Origin: RGDT01 sp964630925
GTDB taxonomy: Bacteria; Planctomycetota; Planctomycetia; Gemmatales; Gemmataceae
Length of the DNA: 46,388 bases
Direction: 5' to 3'
NCBI GenBank assembly: GCA_964630925.1
Contig: CAZVZK010000081.1
Coordinates: 1 to 46,388, forward strand
Positions 33,242-41,460 of this stretch are shown piece by piece (within the stretch, counting starts at the first letter, position 1; each line of letters starts with the position of its first letter). The position numbers and the translations under genes were made by a program. The notes below the pieces were generated by a model. It was not told the origin of the DNA, did not search any database, and saw nothing but the letters and a program-made list of their open reading frames with translations.

Positions 33242-34423
33242 TCACTTGCCTCCCGCGAGCAGGTCGCGGGCCTGCCGGGCGACGATGATCTCCTCGTTCG
33301 TCGGCATCGTCCAGAGCTGGACGCGGCTCGACGGCGTATGAATCGCCATCTCGCCCTTCGCCTTGCCGTTGGCCTCGGCGTCGAGGGTGATGCCGAACCA
33401 CTCCAGCCCGGCGCACACGTCCTGCCGCATCCGCACCGAGTTCTCGCCGATGCCGCCGGTGAAGACGACCACGTCGGCGCCGCCGAGGGCGACGAGGTAC
33501 GCCCCCACGTGGTGCCGCACGCTGGCGACGAACACGTCGAGCGCCAGCCGCGCCTTCGGCTCTCCCTTCGCCGCGGCCTCCTCGATGTCGCGCAGGTCGT
33601 TGAACCCCGACAGGCCGAGCAGGCCGGATTGATTGGCGAGGACATCGAGGATCTGGTCCAGTGATTGCCCCGTCTCCCGCATGACGGCCGGCAGGGCGAA
33701 CACGTCGAAGTCGCCGACGCGGTTGTTGTGCGGCAAGCCGCTCTGCGGGCTCATGCCCAGGCTGCACGCGACGGACCGCCCGGCCTTGATGGCACACAGC
33801 GACGAGCTGCCGCCGAGGTGGCACGAGATGATGCGCAGGTCGTCGCGCTTCAGGATCTCCGCCGTCCGGGTGGCGATGTAGCGGTGGCTCGCCCCGTGGA
33901 AGCCGTGGCGCAGCACGCCGAACCTCTCGGCCCACTCCAGCGGGACGGCGTAGTGCCGATCCCCCGCCGGGATCGTCTGGTGGAACCCCGTCTCGAACGC
34001 CGCCACCAGCGGGATCGCCGGCAGCTCCCTCGCCAGCAGACGCATCGCGGCGACATAGGGCGGGTTGTGCGCCGGGGCGACGGCGTTGTAATCCTCCATC
34101 GCCGCCAGCACGCGTTCATCGACACGCTGGACGCCGCTGACGCCCTTCGCATGCACCGCCTTGAAGCCGATGGCCGCCAGCTCCGATGCGTCCTTGAGGC
34201 AGCCGAGGTCCGTGAGCTGTTTCAGGCACAGCCTCACGGCGGCGGCGTGGTCGCGGGCCTCCAGCGTCAGCTCCTCGCGCCGGCCGGACGCCTCGGCGAA
34301 CGCCTTCGACTGCGGCGAGCCGATGCGCTCGACGCCGCCACGTGCGAGCAGCCGCTCGCCGTCCATGTCGTAGAGGCGGTACTTGAAGCTCGTGCTGCCC
34401 AGGTTCGCGACCAACACTTTCAT
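33242..34423 (-). CDS. Acetate/propionate kinase family acyl kinase
   Basis: A 393-residue ASKHA kinase (MKVLVANLGSTSFKYRLYDM, ETGFHQTIP, HGFHGASHRYI, SCHLGGSSSLCAI, FTGGIGENSVRMR). It would convert an acyl phosphate plus ADP to an acid plus ATP, the last step of the compartment pathway. GHG residues for catalysis are present. The start is ATG at 34423, 28 nt after the BMC-H stop; a frame-extended start at 34444 lacks support. Cytosolic or luminal placement cannot be told; no encapsulation helix was seen. Confidence 0.95.
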   Translation of the reverse strand: MKVLVANLGSTSFKYRLYDMDGERLLARGGVERIGSPQSKAFAEASGRREELTLEARDHAAAVRLCLKQLTDLGCLKDASELAAIGFKAVHAKGVSGVQRVDERVLAAMEDYNAVAPAHNPPYVAAMRLLARELPAIPLVAAFETGFHQTIPAGDRHYAVPLEWAERFGVLRHGFHGASHRYIATRTAEILKRDDLRIISCHLGGSSSLCAIKAGRSVACSLGMSPQSGLPHNNRVGDFDVFALPAVMRETGQSLDQILDVLANQSGLLGLSGFNDLRDIEEAAAKGEPKARLALDVFVASVRHHVGAYLVALGGADVVVFTGGIGENSVRMRQDVCAGLEWFGITLDAEANGKAKGEMAIHTPSSRVQLWTMPTNEEIIVARQARDLLAGGK

Positions 34424-34451
34424 TCGATGGGCCTCATGGGGCACATGGGGC

Positions 34452-34736
34452 TTACTTCAGGAACACATCGATGACGCCCTGCTCGGGACGCGGGATGACG
34501 TGCGAGCTGACCAGCTCGCCGTTCTCGGCGGCGGCCTTGGCGCCGGCGTCCACCGCCGCCCGCACGCTGCCCACGTCGCCGCGGACGAACGTCGTCACGA
34601 AGGCGTTGCCGATCTGCACCTGCCCGGCCAGGGTCACGTTGGCGGCCTTGCACATCGCGTCGGTGGCCGCGATCGTCGAGATCAGCCCCTTCGTCTCCAC
34701 GAGGCCGAGCGCCTCGCCACTACCTCTCGTCGCCAT
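34452..34736 (-). CDS. BMC-H hexameric shell protein
   Basis: A 94-residue single BMC domain (ALGLVETKGLISTIAATDAM, then VTLAGQVQIGNAFVTTFVRG and a SSHVIPRPEQ end). The pore loop reads QIGNAF, unlike the usual KIGSG, so substrate selectivity may differ from its neighbour. It forms the flat facets of the compartment. Confidence 0.95.
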   Translation of the reverse strand: MATRGSGEALGLVETKGLISTIAATDAMCKAANVTLAGQVQIGNAFVTTFVRGDVGSVRAAVDAGAKAAAENGELVSSHVIPRPEQGVIDVFLK

Positions 34737-34763
34737 GGTCGGTATCTCCAGGGTGTGTTGTGG

Positions 34764-35060
34764 TCACGCGCCGGCGGGGGTGAGCTTGGGCAGGACGGTG
34801 GCCAGGTCGCCGTGCGGACGCGGGATGACCTGGATGCCGACCACCTCGCCGACGCGGCCCGCCGCCGCGCTGCCGGCGTCGATGGCGGCCTTGACCGCCG
34901 CCACGTCGCCGACCACGAAGGCGGTGACGAGGCCGCTGCCGATCTTCTGCCACCCGACGAGGGTGACATTCGCCGCCTTGATCATCGCGTCGCTGGCCTC
35001 GATCAAGGGCACCAGCCCCTTGGTCTCGATCATGCCCAGCGCCTCCAGACTGCTCGCCAT
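34764..35060 (-). CDS. BMC-H hexameric shell protein
   Basis: A 98-residue BMC domain (ALGMIETKGLVPLIEASDAM, VGWQKIGSGLVTAFVVGD, IQVIPRPHGD). The pore KIGSG loop starts at Lys39. GGAGGGCGGCAC precedes the ATG. It lies 20 nt after pduL and 28 nt before the next BMC-H gene. The adjacent BMC-H paralogue is the likely partner in mixed facets. Confidence 0.95.
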   Translation of the reverse strand: MASSLEALGMIETKGLVPLIEASDAMIKAANVTLVGWQKIGSGLVTAFVVGDVAAVKAAIDAGSAAAGRVGEVVGIQVIPRPHGDLATVLPKLTPAGA

Positions 35061-35079
35061 GTGCCGCCCTCCGAGTAAA

Positions 35080-35754
35080 TCACTTGAACAGCTCGAACCC
35101 CGTGGCCCGCGGGTAGTTGACCGCGTTGCCCTCGTCGGTGTCGATGTGGACTTCCAGCTTGATGCCCTGGCCCATGCGGACGAGGAGCCCTTCGAGGACC
35201 GCGCCGCAGTCGCCCTTCACACGCAGGTTGATGCGCTCGCCGTCCTTGACGCCGAAATGGGCGGCGTCCGCCGGGCCCATGTGGACGTGCCGCTCGTGGC
35301 GGATGACGCCCCGCTCCAGGCGGATCATCCCCCTGGGGCCGATCAGGTAGCACCCGGGCGAGTCGCGGTGGTCGCCGGACTTGCGCACCGGGATGTCCAG
35401 CCCGAGGTAGATGGCGTCGGTGAAGGCCAGCTCGACCTGGCTGTGGTCGCGGCACGGGCCGAGGATGCGGAGACCCGTGATGACCCGCTGGCGCGGGCCG
35501 ATCATCGTGACCGTCTCCTCGGCGGCGAAGAAGCCGTCCTGGTACAGCGCCTTCTGCACGGTGAGCTGGTGGCCCCTGCCGAAGAGGCGCTCCAGGTCCT
35601 CCTGGGTGACGTGGGCGTGGCGGGCGCTCACGTTCACGACCAGGGGGTTGGGCATGCCCTTCGGGGCGGGGGCGGCCCTGGCGGGGCGGTGCCCGGCGAG
35701 GGCCTCGCGGACGAGGCGTTCGACCAGCCCGCGGTCGATGACGGCGGCGCTCAT
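35080..35754 (-). CDS. pduL: PduL-type phosphotransacylase
   Basis: A 224-residue PduL, which swaps CoA for phosphate on acyl-CoA. Zinc ligands include SARHAHV and RHERHVHM. The N-terminus (MSAAVIDRGLVERLVREALA) is an amphipathic helix followed by an Ala/Pro linker, an encapsulation peptide. The segment EGNAVNYPRATGFELF is the conserved end. The ATG overlaps the regulator stop (ATGA), so it is the first catalytic gene of the operon. Confidence 0.95.
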   Translation of the reverse strand: MSAAVIDRGLVERLVREALAGHRPARAAPAPKGMPNPLVVNVSARHAHVTQEDLERLFGRGHQLTVQKALYQDGFFAAEETVTMIGPRQRVITGLRILGPCRDHSQVELAFTDAIYLGLDIPVRKSGDHRDSPGCYLIGPRGMIRLERGVIRHERHVHMGPADAAHFGVKDGERINLRVKGDCGAVLEGLLVRMGQGIKLEVHIDTDEGNAVNYPRATGFELFK

Positions 35755-36533
35755 GACTTCTCCTCCGAGCCGGACGCCAGCAGGACGCGGACGCCGTCGG
35801 CGGCGTCGAGCAGGCGTTTCTGTCCCGGGGACAGGTTGTCATCGACGATCAGCGTGTCGATGGCCGGTAGCTCACACAGGAAGGCGAGGGCGGGGCGGCC
35901 GATCTTGGTGTGGTCGGCGACGACGGTGACCTCGTCGGCGGAGCGCATCATCTGGCGTTCGGTCTCGACGAGGAGGAGGTTGCTGTTGAACAACCCCTTC
36001 TCGGTGAGGCCGCCGACCGAGAGGATGGCCTGCTGCACGTGGAGGTCCTCCATCATGCGCACGGTGGACGGGCCGAGGGCCACGCCGGTGCGCGGGTAGA
36101 TGTATCCGCCGAGGAGGACCAGGTCGGCCTCGTGGCGGCTGGCGAACAGGGCCGCGATGGGCAGGCTGTTCGTGACGATCTGGACGTTCTTGCCGATCAG
36201 GAGCCGGGCGACCTCGAGGGTGGTGGTGCCGCCGTCGAGGAGGACGGAGTCGCCGTCGCGGATGCGTGAGGCGGCCAGCCTGGCGATCGACTGCTTCTCG
36301 CGCTGCTGGACGCCGGAGCGGTCCTCCAGGGCGGGCAAGCCCCCGCCGCCGACGTAGACGGCGCCGCCGTGGGTGCGGCGGAGCATCTTCCTCTCGTCCC
36401 AGAAGTCCACGTCCCGGCGGACGGTGGAGACGGAGGCCTTGATGGCCGGGTCCCTGGCGATGTCCTCGAGGGCGATGAAGCCGTGCCGGCTGACGAGATC
36501 CAGCACGCGCTGACGGCGTTCCTCGACCAGCAT
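35751..36533 (-). CDS. DeoR-family transcriptional regulator of the microcompartment operon
   Basis: A 260-residue DeoR/GlpR-type repressor. Residues 1-55 are the helix-turn-helix (MLVEERRQRVLDLVSRHGFI, VSTVRRDVDFWDERKMLRRTHGG); the rest is the DeoRC sugar-phosphate-binding domain (DGDSVLLDGGTTTLEVARLL, ADLVLLGGYIYPRTG, VGGLTEKGLFNSNLLLVETE). The start is ATG at 36533; an upstream in-frame start at 36611 would include no motif. It likely senses a pathway sugar phosphate and binds the operator just upstream. Confidence 0.92.
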   Translation of the reverse strand: MLVEERRQRVLDLVSRHGFIALEDIARDPAIKASVSTVRRDVDFWDERKMLRRTHGGAVYVGGGGLPALEDRSGVQQREKQSIARLAASRIRDGDSVLLDGGTTTLEVARLLIGKNVQIVTNSLPIAALFASRHEADLVLLGGYIYPRTGVALGPSTVRMMEDLHVQQAILSVGGLTEKGLFNSNLLLVETERQMMRSADEVTVVADHTKIGRPALAFLCELPAIDTLIVDDNLSPGQKRLLDAADGVRVLLASGSEEKS

Positions 36534-36549
36534 GGCCTGCTCGATCTTG

Positions 36550-36579
36550 AGAGAAGTTGACAGAATCGTCCCAACTCTC
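36550..36579 (-). promoter_or_regulatory. Candidate DeoR operator (GAGAAGTTG inverted half-sites)
   Basis: GAGAAGTTG at 36551-36559 and CAACTCTC at 36572-36579 face each other across the probable transcription start of the operon. A third half-site GAGAAGTTG at 36646-36654 is 95 nt upstream. Two separated operators suit a looping DeoR repressor. Inference from sequence only. Confidence 0.5.
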
Positions 36580-36582
36580 ACC

Positions 36583-36611
36583 ACGATACTGGCAGCATCT
36601 TCCGCCGTCAA
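36583..36611 (-). promoter_or_regulatory. Candidate sigma-70 promoter of the microcompartment operon
   Basis: On the minus strand, TTGACG (36606-36611) and TATCGT (36583-36588) are separated by 17 nt. The start would fall in the inverted GAGAAGTTG repeat. The region is AT-rich for this genome. Confidence 0.45.
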
Positions 36612-36739
36612 GGTATATTTTACCAGGATTAGCCATCTTCCCAGAGAGAAGTTGGGAGAGAACGGGCAAGAAGTGTCCGCGGGGGCGGCGCGGACGGCAT
36701 CTTCGGCGCATCGGGGAGGAGCTGACAGCCAGCAACAGC

Positions 36740-36900
36740 CTTTGAGTAGCTGACAGCCAGCGAACAGCCAGCAACAGCCAGCAACAGCCAGCGGAAAACC
36801 GACAGCCGGCCACCCGATCAGCGGGAGGCCGGCTGTTATCTTCTTGAAGCTGGCTGTTGCTGGCTGTTGCTGGCTGTTGCTGGCTGTCAGCTACTCAAAG
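36740..36900. repeat. Long hairpin of CAGCCAGCAA tandem repeats
   Basis: Arms 36740-36792 and 36849-36900, about 52 nt each, built of repeated CAGCCAGCAA units and ending in CTTTGAGTAGC. The centre has a second perfect pair, ACAGCCGGCC (36802-36811) with GGCCGGCTGT (36828-36837). It lies between the operon promoter and the end of the next gene (36906). A few extra repeat units lie at 36723-36739. No gene in 36612-36905. Confidence 0.85.
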
Positions 36901-36905
36901 CCCGG

Positions 36906-38768
36906 TCATTCGCGGCCCGCTTCCTTCCACCAGCGGTCCCACTCCGCCGGCTCCGGGCCGAACGTCTTGCCCGTCAGCGCCTTGAGCGCCGCGTGGGCCG
37001 CCCGCCGCACCTGGCCGTTGTCGTCGCGCAGCATCCGCACAAGCCTGCCGAGGTGCGCCTTCGTCCCCTTGGTCCCGCACGCCAGCGCCGCGGCCCGGCG
37101 GATCTCGTCATCGTCATCCGTCAGGTAATCCGCCAGCGTCCCGTCCTTCATGCGCGACAGGCGGAGGGTTAACGCCTGGCGGGCGTCCCTCTTGGCATCG
37201 CCGTCGAGGGCCGGGATGGCCGTAGCCAGTGCCTCGGTGTAGGCGACGCCCTTCGTGTCGCGCAGCTTCTCGATGAGGCCCTCGCGCTCGGCGGCGGCGG
37301 CGGTGCGCAGGCCGGCGGCCAGCTCGCGGGCGGCCCGCTCCTCGGGCGAGCGTGCCGGGGGCGGGTCCTTCGGCCTGTCGGGGCCCTTGCCCTTGTCCGG
37401 GCCCTTCACGACGGAGTCCTTGCCCTTGGGCGGCGCCTTCTCGCCGACGCCCGGGGGCTTGAGGCCGCCCCCGCCCTTGAGCGAGTCGCCGCCGACGCCG
37501 CCCGCCTTCAGGACCTTCTCGCCGGGGTCCTTCAGGCCGGTGAGCTTCTCGGTCAGGTCGCCGGTGAGGTTGGCCTTCTTGAGGAAGAGCAGGGCGAAGC
37601 AGGTGTCGGCGTGGTAGGTGCTGTACTCACCCGCCCACTGCCCGCCGGAGCCCTGGTTGGCCAGCAGCAGCTCGGCGCCCCAGTTGTACCAGTCCTTCTT
37701 GCCGATGGTCTTGAGGCCGAGGGCGACGCACACGCGCTCCAGCGACCACAGGTAGTAGTAGCCCTTGCCGGCCAGGGAGGGGATGGCGCCAGGGCGGGGC
37801 CCGACGCCGTCCCAGCCGACGGGTGCGCCGACGGCGGTGCTGAGCGCGAGCAGGCCGGCCTTGAGGCCGGCGTCCTTGCTCACGTCGGCGCTGTCGGCCT
37901 TGCCGCCCTTCTCCTTGCGGATCTCCAGGGCGGCGCCGTGGCCCACCGCGAGCGCCATTACGCCGGCGCAGGTCATCGTCGGCGTGGTGCCGGCGCCGGC
38001 CATGATGGGCATCGCACCGACCAGGGGGGTGTAGCCCCAGCCGCCGTCGCGGCCCTGGGAGAGGCGGAAGTGATCATACGCCTTGACGAGCGAGGGCTGG
38101 GTTGGCACGCCGTAGCGCCGCCCGGCCCAGAGGGCCAGGCCGGCGAATTGCGTGTTGGAGTTGTCACCGGAACCCAACATCGGGCGGACGGCCGCGGCGC
38201 CCTTGGCCGCCAGGGCGAGCTGGATGCGGATGGCCTCGGGCAGGTCCTTGGCGGTGCGTTTGCCGACGGCGGGGAGCTTCTTCAGGTCGCCGCCGGCGCG
38301 GAGGACGCGCGAGCCGTCCATCTCGCCGAGGATGCGCTTCAGCTCCTCGGGCGCGACCCCGGGGCAGTCGTAGGACCACATGCCGGTGGGCGACTGCCCG
38401 GCCACGAGGCGGACGATCAGCGATTCGATGAGGGGGGTGTCGGACGCCTCGCCGAGGCGGTCGAGGAACAGGACCGACAGGGCGATGGAGTAGGTCTGGG
38501 TGGAGGTCAGGGCGGCCTTGCGGACCGCGGCCGCCGCCGCGGTGACGGCCCTGCCGTCCTTGGCCTCGCCGCACTCGACGAGGGTCAGGCCGACGAGGGC
38601 GGTCGCGCCCAGGCTGGTGGTGTGGAAGGTGCCGTCGGCGTTCTGCGCCGCGACGAGGGCGCGCACGCCGCGCGCGATGGCGGCGTCGATGGCCTTCTGA
38701 TCCACGGCGGCGCGCCCGTCGTGGCACGCCAGGGCCACCACCGCCACGACCAACAGGAGCCGACGCAT
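36906..38768 (-). CDS. Secreted prenyltransferase/squalene-cyclase-like repeat protein with HEAT repeats
   Basis: A 620-residue protein with a signal peptide (MRRLLLVVAVVALACHDG). About residues 25-430 resemble the alpha/alpha-barrel repeats of terpene cyclase/prenyltransferase-like proteins (ALVAAQNADGTFHTTSLGATAL, LSQGRDGGWGYTPL, SGGQWAGEYSTYHADTCFALL). A Pro/Lys/Gly-rich linker follows at 430-480, then HEAT-like helices (DEIRRAAALACGTKGT, RRAAHAALKALTGK, EWDRWWKE). There is no DxDD catalytic motif visible, so enzyme activity is doubtful. ATG at 38768 has GGAGG 8-9 nt upstream. Confidence 0.8.
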   Translation of the reverse strand: MRRLLLVVAVVALACHDGRAAVDQKAIDAAIARGVRALVAAQNADGTFHTTSLGATALVGLTLVECGEAKDGRAVTAAAAAVRKAALTSTQTYSIALSVLFLDRLGEASDTPLIESLIVRLVAGQSPTGMWSYDCPGVAPEELKRILGEMDGSRVLRAGGDLKKLPAVGKRTAKDLPEAIRIQLALAAKGAAAVRPMLGSGDNSNTQFAGLALWAGRRYGVPTQPSLVKAYDHFRLSQGRDGGWGYTPLVGAMPIMAGAGTTPTMTCAGVMALAVGHGAALEIRKEKGGKADSADVSKDAGLKAGLLALSTAVGAPVGWDGVGPRPGAIPSLAGKGYYYLWSLERVCVALGLKTIGKKDWYNWGAELLLANQGSGGQWAGEYSTYHADTCFALLFLKKANLTGDLTEKLTGLKDPGEKVLKAGGVGGDSLKGGGGLKPPGVGEKAPPKGKDSVVKGPDKGKGPDRPKDPPPARSPEERAARELAAGLRTAAAAEREGLIEKLRDTKGVAYTEALATAIPALDGDAKRDARQALTLRLSRMKDGTLADYLTDDDDEIRRAAALACGTKGTKAHLGRLVRMLRDDNGQVRRAAHAALKALTGKTFGPEPAEWDRWWKEAGRE

Positions 38769-38896
38769 GGTCCTGCCCTCCACTCGGCCGAGATTCGCTG
38801 ACGCTCCACGCGGGGCGCTGACGCGACACCGCTCGCCAACAGCCAGAGCCGCTCACGCCCCACTCGGGGCGCTGACGCGGCCCTGCTTGTCTGGGA

Positions 38897-39469
38897 TCAG
38901 CCCTTCCCCTTCTCCAGCTCACGCGGCATCCTCAGCTCGCCATCGGCCCGGACCGGCGACGGCTCCTCCGGCAGCTCGCGCGGCATCTTCAGCGTGTCGC
39001 CCTTCTTCGGGTCGGGGTCGGGCGGGGGGACATCCTTCTTCATCGGCGTGTCGTCCTTCTTCTTCTCCGCGGGGGGCGGGCCGCCCGGCTTCGTCTCCTT
39101 GCGCACCTTGTCCAGGACGGCGCGGAGGGCGAACGCCCGCTGCCAGATGATGGGGTTGGACTCCACCGTCTCCAGCGTCTTGTCGATCTCCTTGACGAGG
39201 GCAGGCTTGTGGGCGAGCAGCGGCCTGACGGTGCGCAGCGACCCCTCGAAGAGGCGGTAGCACGCGTCGATCTGCCCGCCGTTGTAGAGCTGGACGCCGC
39301 GGTTGATGACGGCCTTGAGGTTATCGTACAGCACCGGCTCCAGCGCCTTGTGGTCGATGGCCGGGGGTGGCGGCTCCGGCGGCGGCTCGGGCTTGCCGTC
39401 GGAGGCGGCGCGGTAGCCCGCGACGGCGAGCAGGGCCAGTGCCGCCAGGCAGGGGAGGGCCTGTCTCAT
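38897..39469 (-). CDS. Secreted Pro/Lys-rich protein of unknown function
   Basis: A 190-residue protein with a signal peptide (MRQALPCLAALALLAVAGYRA) that may be lipid-free. A helical domain (about residues 40-125, VLYDNLKAVINRGVQLYN, RAFALRAVLDKVRKE) is followed by a Pro/Lys/Asp-rich tail with MPREL twice. The helical region resembles proteins next to HEAT-type genes in planctomycetes, but no family is named. The start follows GGAGATCGAC. Confidence 0.65.
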   Translation of the reverse strand: MRQALPCLAALALLAVAGYRAASDGKPEPPPEPPPPAIDHKALEPVLYDNLKAVINRGVQLYNGGQIDACYRLFEGSLRTVRPLLAHKPALVKEIDKTLETVESNPIIWQRAFALRAVLDKVRKETKPGGPPPAEKKKDDTPMKKDVPPPDPDPKKGDTLKMPRELPEEPSPVRADGELRMPRELEKGKG

Positions 39470-39605
39470 GTCGATCTCCTCCGGGCGCGTCCCTGTCGAT
39501 CATAGCGGAAATGGCACGGGGGTGGGAAGCACTTTCTCCCGTCGGGGAAAGAAAGGGGGCGCGGCGCCCTCGCGCCGCGCCCCTCCTGTCCGGCCCGCGA
39601 CCCGG

Positions 39606-40157
39606 TCACTTCTTCTTCTTCTCGTCCTCGACCTTCTTCTTCACGTCCACCGGGGTGACCTTGACGGTCTCGGCGACCTTCTCGGAGATCTTCTTGGCGA
39701 TCAGGCCGGAGGGGTCACAGCCCACGGAGACGGCCAGGATCTTGCCGCCCTTGCCGATGAGGAAGTTGCTCGGCATCGTCTTCGTCTCGAACACCTTCCA
39801 GCTGTCGCCCTTGGTGTCCACGGCGTAGATCATGTTGAGCTTCTTCTCCTTGACGTACGCCTCGACCTTCTTGTCGGTCTCCTTGAAGATGGCGACCGAG
39901 GTCAGGCCGGCGGCCTTGTACGCCTCGTGGACCTCCTTGAAGTACGCCAGCTCCTTGTCGCAGCCGGAGCAGCCGCACGTCAGACGCACCAGGACCGGCC
40001 CCTTGGCGGCCAGCTCGGCCAGGTCGATCACCTTGCCGTCGGAGCCCTTGATCTTGAACTCGGGGGCGGGCTGGCCGACGTCGATCTTCTTGGCGGGCTT
40101 GGGGTCGGCGGCGAGCGCGACGGCGGAGGCGAGCAGGAGGCACAGCAGGTGGCGCAT
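39606..40157 (-). CDS. Exported redoxin/TlpA-like protein
   Basis: A 183-residue protein: signal peptide (MRHLLCLLLASAVALAA), then a thioredoxin-fold redoxin domain (DVGQPAPEFKIKGSDGK, KGPVLVRLT-CGCSGC-DKEL). Cys63-Ser-Gly-Cys66 is a CxxC with an extra Cys61 just before, and MPSNFLIGKGGK carries the cis-Pro equivalent. The C-terminus is Lys/Glu-rich. It would reduce disulfides or haem-protein targets outside the cytoplasm. Confidence 0.85.
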   Translation of the reverse strand: MRHLLCLLLASAVALAADPKPAKKIDVGQPAPEFKIKGSDGKVIDLAELAAKGPVLVRLTCGCSGCDKELAYFKEVHEAYKAAGLTSVAIFKETDKKVEAYVKEKKLNMIYAVDTKGDSWKVFETKTMPSNFLIGKGGKILAVSVGCDPSGLIAKKISEKVAETVKVTPVDVKKKVEDEKKKK

Positions 40158-40341
40158 GGAGAGCGTCTCCGAAGGTGGGAAGGAATGCGGGACGGGCGTG
40201 AGGTGGGGTTAATGTACCACATCCGGGGGGAAGGGGTAAGGGAAAACGGAACCGTTCACGCGACAGCTAGGATGAGACAGAATCAGACGCCGTCCCGCCC
40301 ACCCTGCGCGGCGTCACGATCGCCGGGGTCTTGCGCCCGGC

Positions 40342-40553
40342 CGCCGGGGCGATTCGTTTCCGTCGCGCGGGGGGGTGTGAGGGGGGTCAGGGAAACGAAC
40401 CTCCTCAAATCGTTCTGCCGCTTGCATTTGCGGCGGGGAAGTTCGTTTCCCTGGTTCGTTTCCTTCACTGAAGGGCGTCCACTCACCTCCATCCGTTTCC
40501 CCGGTCCGTTTCCCTCACTGACCGGCGTCCATCCGCCACCATCCGGGGCGGGG
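40342..40553 (-). repeat. Dispersed GGAAACG repeat, copy 2 (empty site)
   Basis: The opposite-strand partner of 12845-13203 without the MITE; a single CAGT marks the insertion point near 40467-40470. It contains GGTTCGTTTCCC pairing with GGGAAACGAAC. The remaining 40158-40724 holds no gene that I can support; the stretch 40610-40724 has short GC-rich hairpins. Confidence 0.75.
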
Positions 40554-40724
40554 CACGGCCGGCCGGCTGGGCGAACGGGGCCTGATCCGGGACCGCCATT
40601 CGCCTCACCCAGGCCACCCCACCCGTCTACTTCCGTCGAATTTCCGCGTTCACTGGCTGTTTACCGACCCCTGACCCCCGCGAAGCCCACTGCCCCAGAA
40701 CCCCTGGGCCTGCGGCAGGCCGAG

Positions 40725-41447
40725 CTACCGGGCCTCCCGGAAGCGGTAGCCGTGGCCGCGTACCGTCTCGATCAGGTCCGCGGTGCCGAGCTTGCGGCGC
40801 AGCGTCTTGATGTGCACGTCGATGGTGCGTTCGAGGACGATGGCGCCCTCGCCGATGGCGGCGTCCATGAGCTGGTGCCGCGTGAAGGCGCGGCCCGGCT
40901 GGCGCAGCAGCACCTCCAGGAGGCGGAACTCGGTCGGGGTCAGCTCCAGCTCGCGGCCCTCCGCGTAGGCGCGGTGGCGGTTCTTGTCGATCTTGACGCC
41001 GCCGTACTCCAGGACGTCGGTGGCCTCGGGGGCGCCCTCGATGCGCCGCTTCAACGCCTTGATCTTCTGGATGAGGATCTTGGTGTTGAACGGCTTGGTG
41101 ACGTAGTCGTCGGCCCCCATCGAGAAGCCGATGATCTGGTCGGTCTCCTCGGAGCGGGCGCTGATGATGATGATCGGGATCTGCCGGGTCCGCTCGCCGG
41201 CGCGGATCTCACGCAGCACGTCGGTGCCGCTGAGGCCGGGCAGCATGATGTCGAGCAGGATCAGGTCGGGCAGGTGCGTCTGCGCCTTCCGGAGCCCCTC
41301 CTGCCCGTCGTGGGCCACGATGGTCTCGTACCCCTCGCGCTGGAGGTTGTACGAGAGCACGTCCACGAGGTCGCGCTCGTCCTCGATCACGAGGACGCGC
41401 AGGCGGGTCGTCGTCGGGGCTGCGGGCGCGGTCACGGCGGCGGCCAT
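40725..41447 (-). CDS. phoB: PhoB-type response regulator
   Basis: A 240-residue OmpR-family regulator. Phospho-acceptor Asp66 (LILLDIMLPG), Lys118 (VTKPF), acidic pocket EDE (22-24). The winged-helix domain (LELTPTEFRLLEVLLRQPGR, RTIDVHIKTLRRKLG) binds DNA. Next to phoU, pstB and phoR, so phosphate limitation is the probable signal. AGGTG and AAGAAG precede the ATG at 41447. Confidence 0.9.
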   Translation of the reverse strand: MAAAVTAPAAPTTTRLRVLVIEDERDLVDVLSYNLQREGYETIVAHDGQEGLRKAQTHLPDLILLDIMLPGLSGTDVLREIRAGERTRQIPIIIISARSEETDQIIGFSMGADDYVTKPFNTKILIQKIKALKRRIEGAPEATDVLEYGGVKIDKNRHRAYAEGRELELTPTEFRLLEVLLRQPGRAFTRHQLMDAAIGEGAIVLERTIDVHIKTLRRKLGTADLIETVRGHGYRFREAR

Positions 41448-41460
41448 CTTCTTTCACCTC

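Noticed and set aside
33196..33645. Minus-strand open frame ending at 33196 as a separate gene or pseudogene
   Set aside because: The frame continues as a canonical Rdx protein after the TGA and has a SECIS-like hairpin, so selenocysteine is the better explanation. Upstream of 33228 it only shadows the kinase gene.
36740..36900. CRISPR array
   Set aside because: Units are 9-10 nt and contiguous, with no spacers and no cas genes; it is a folded tandem repeat.
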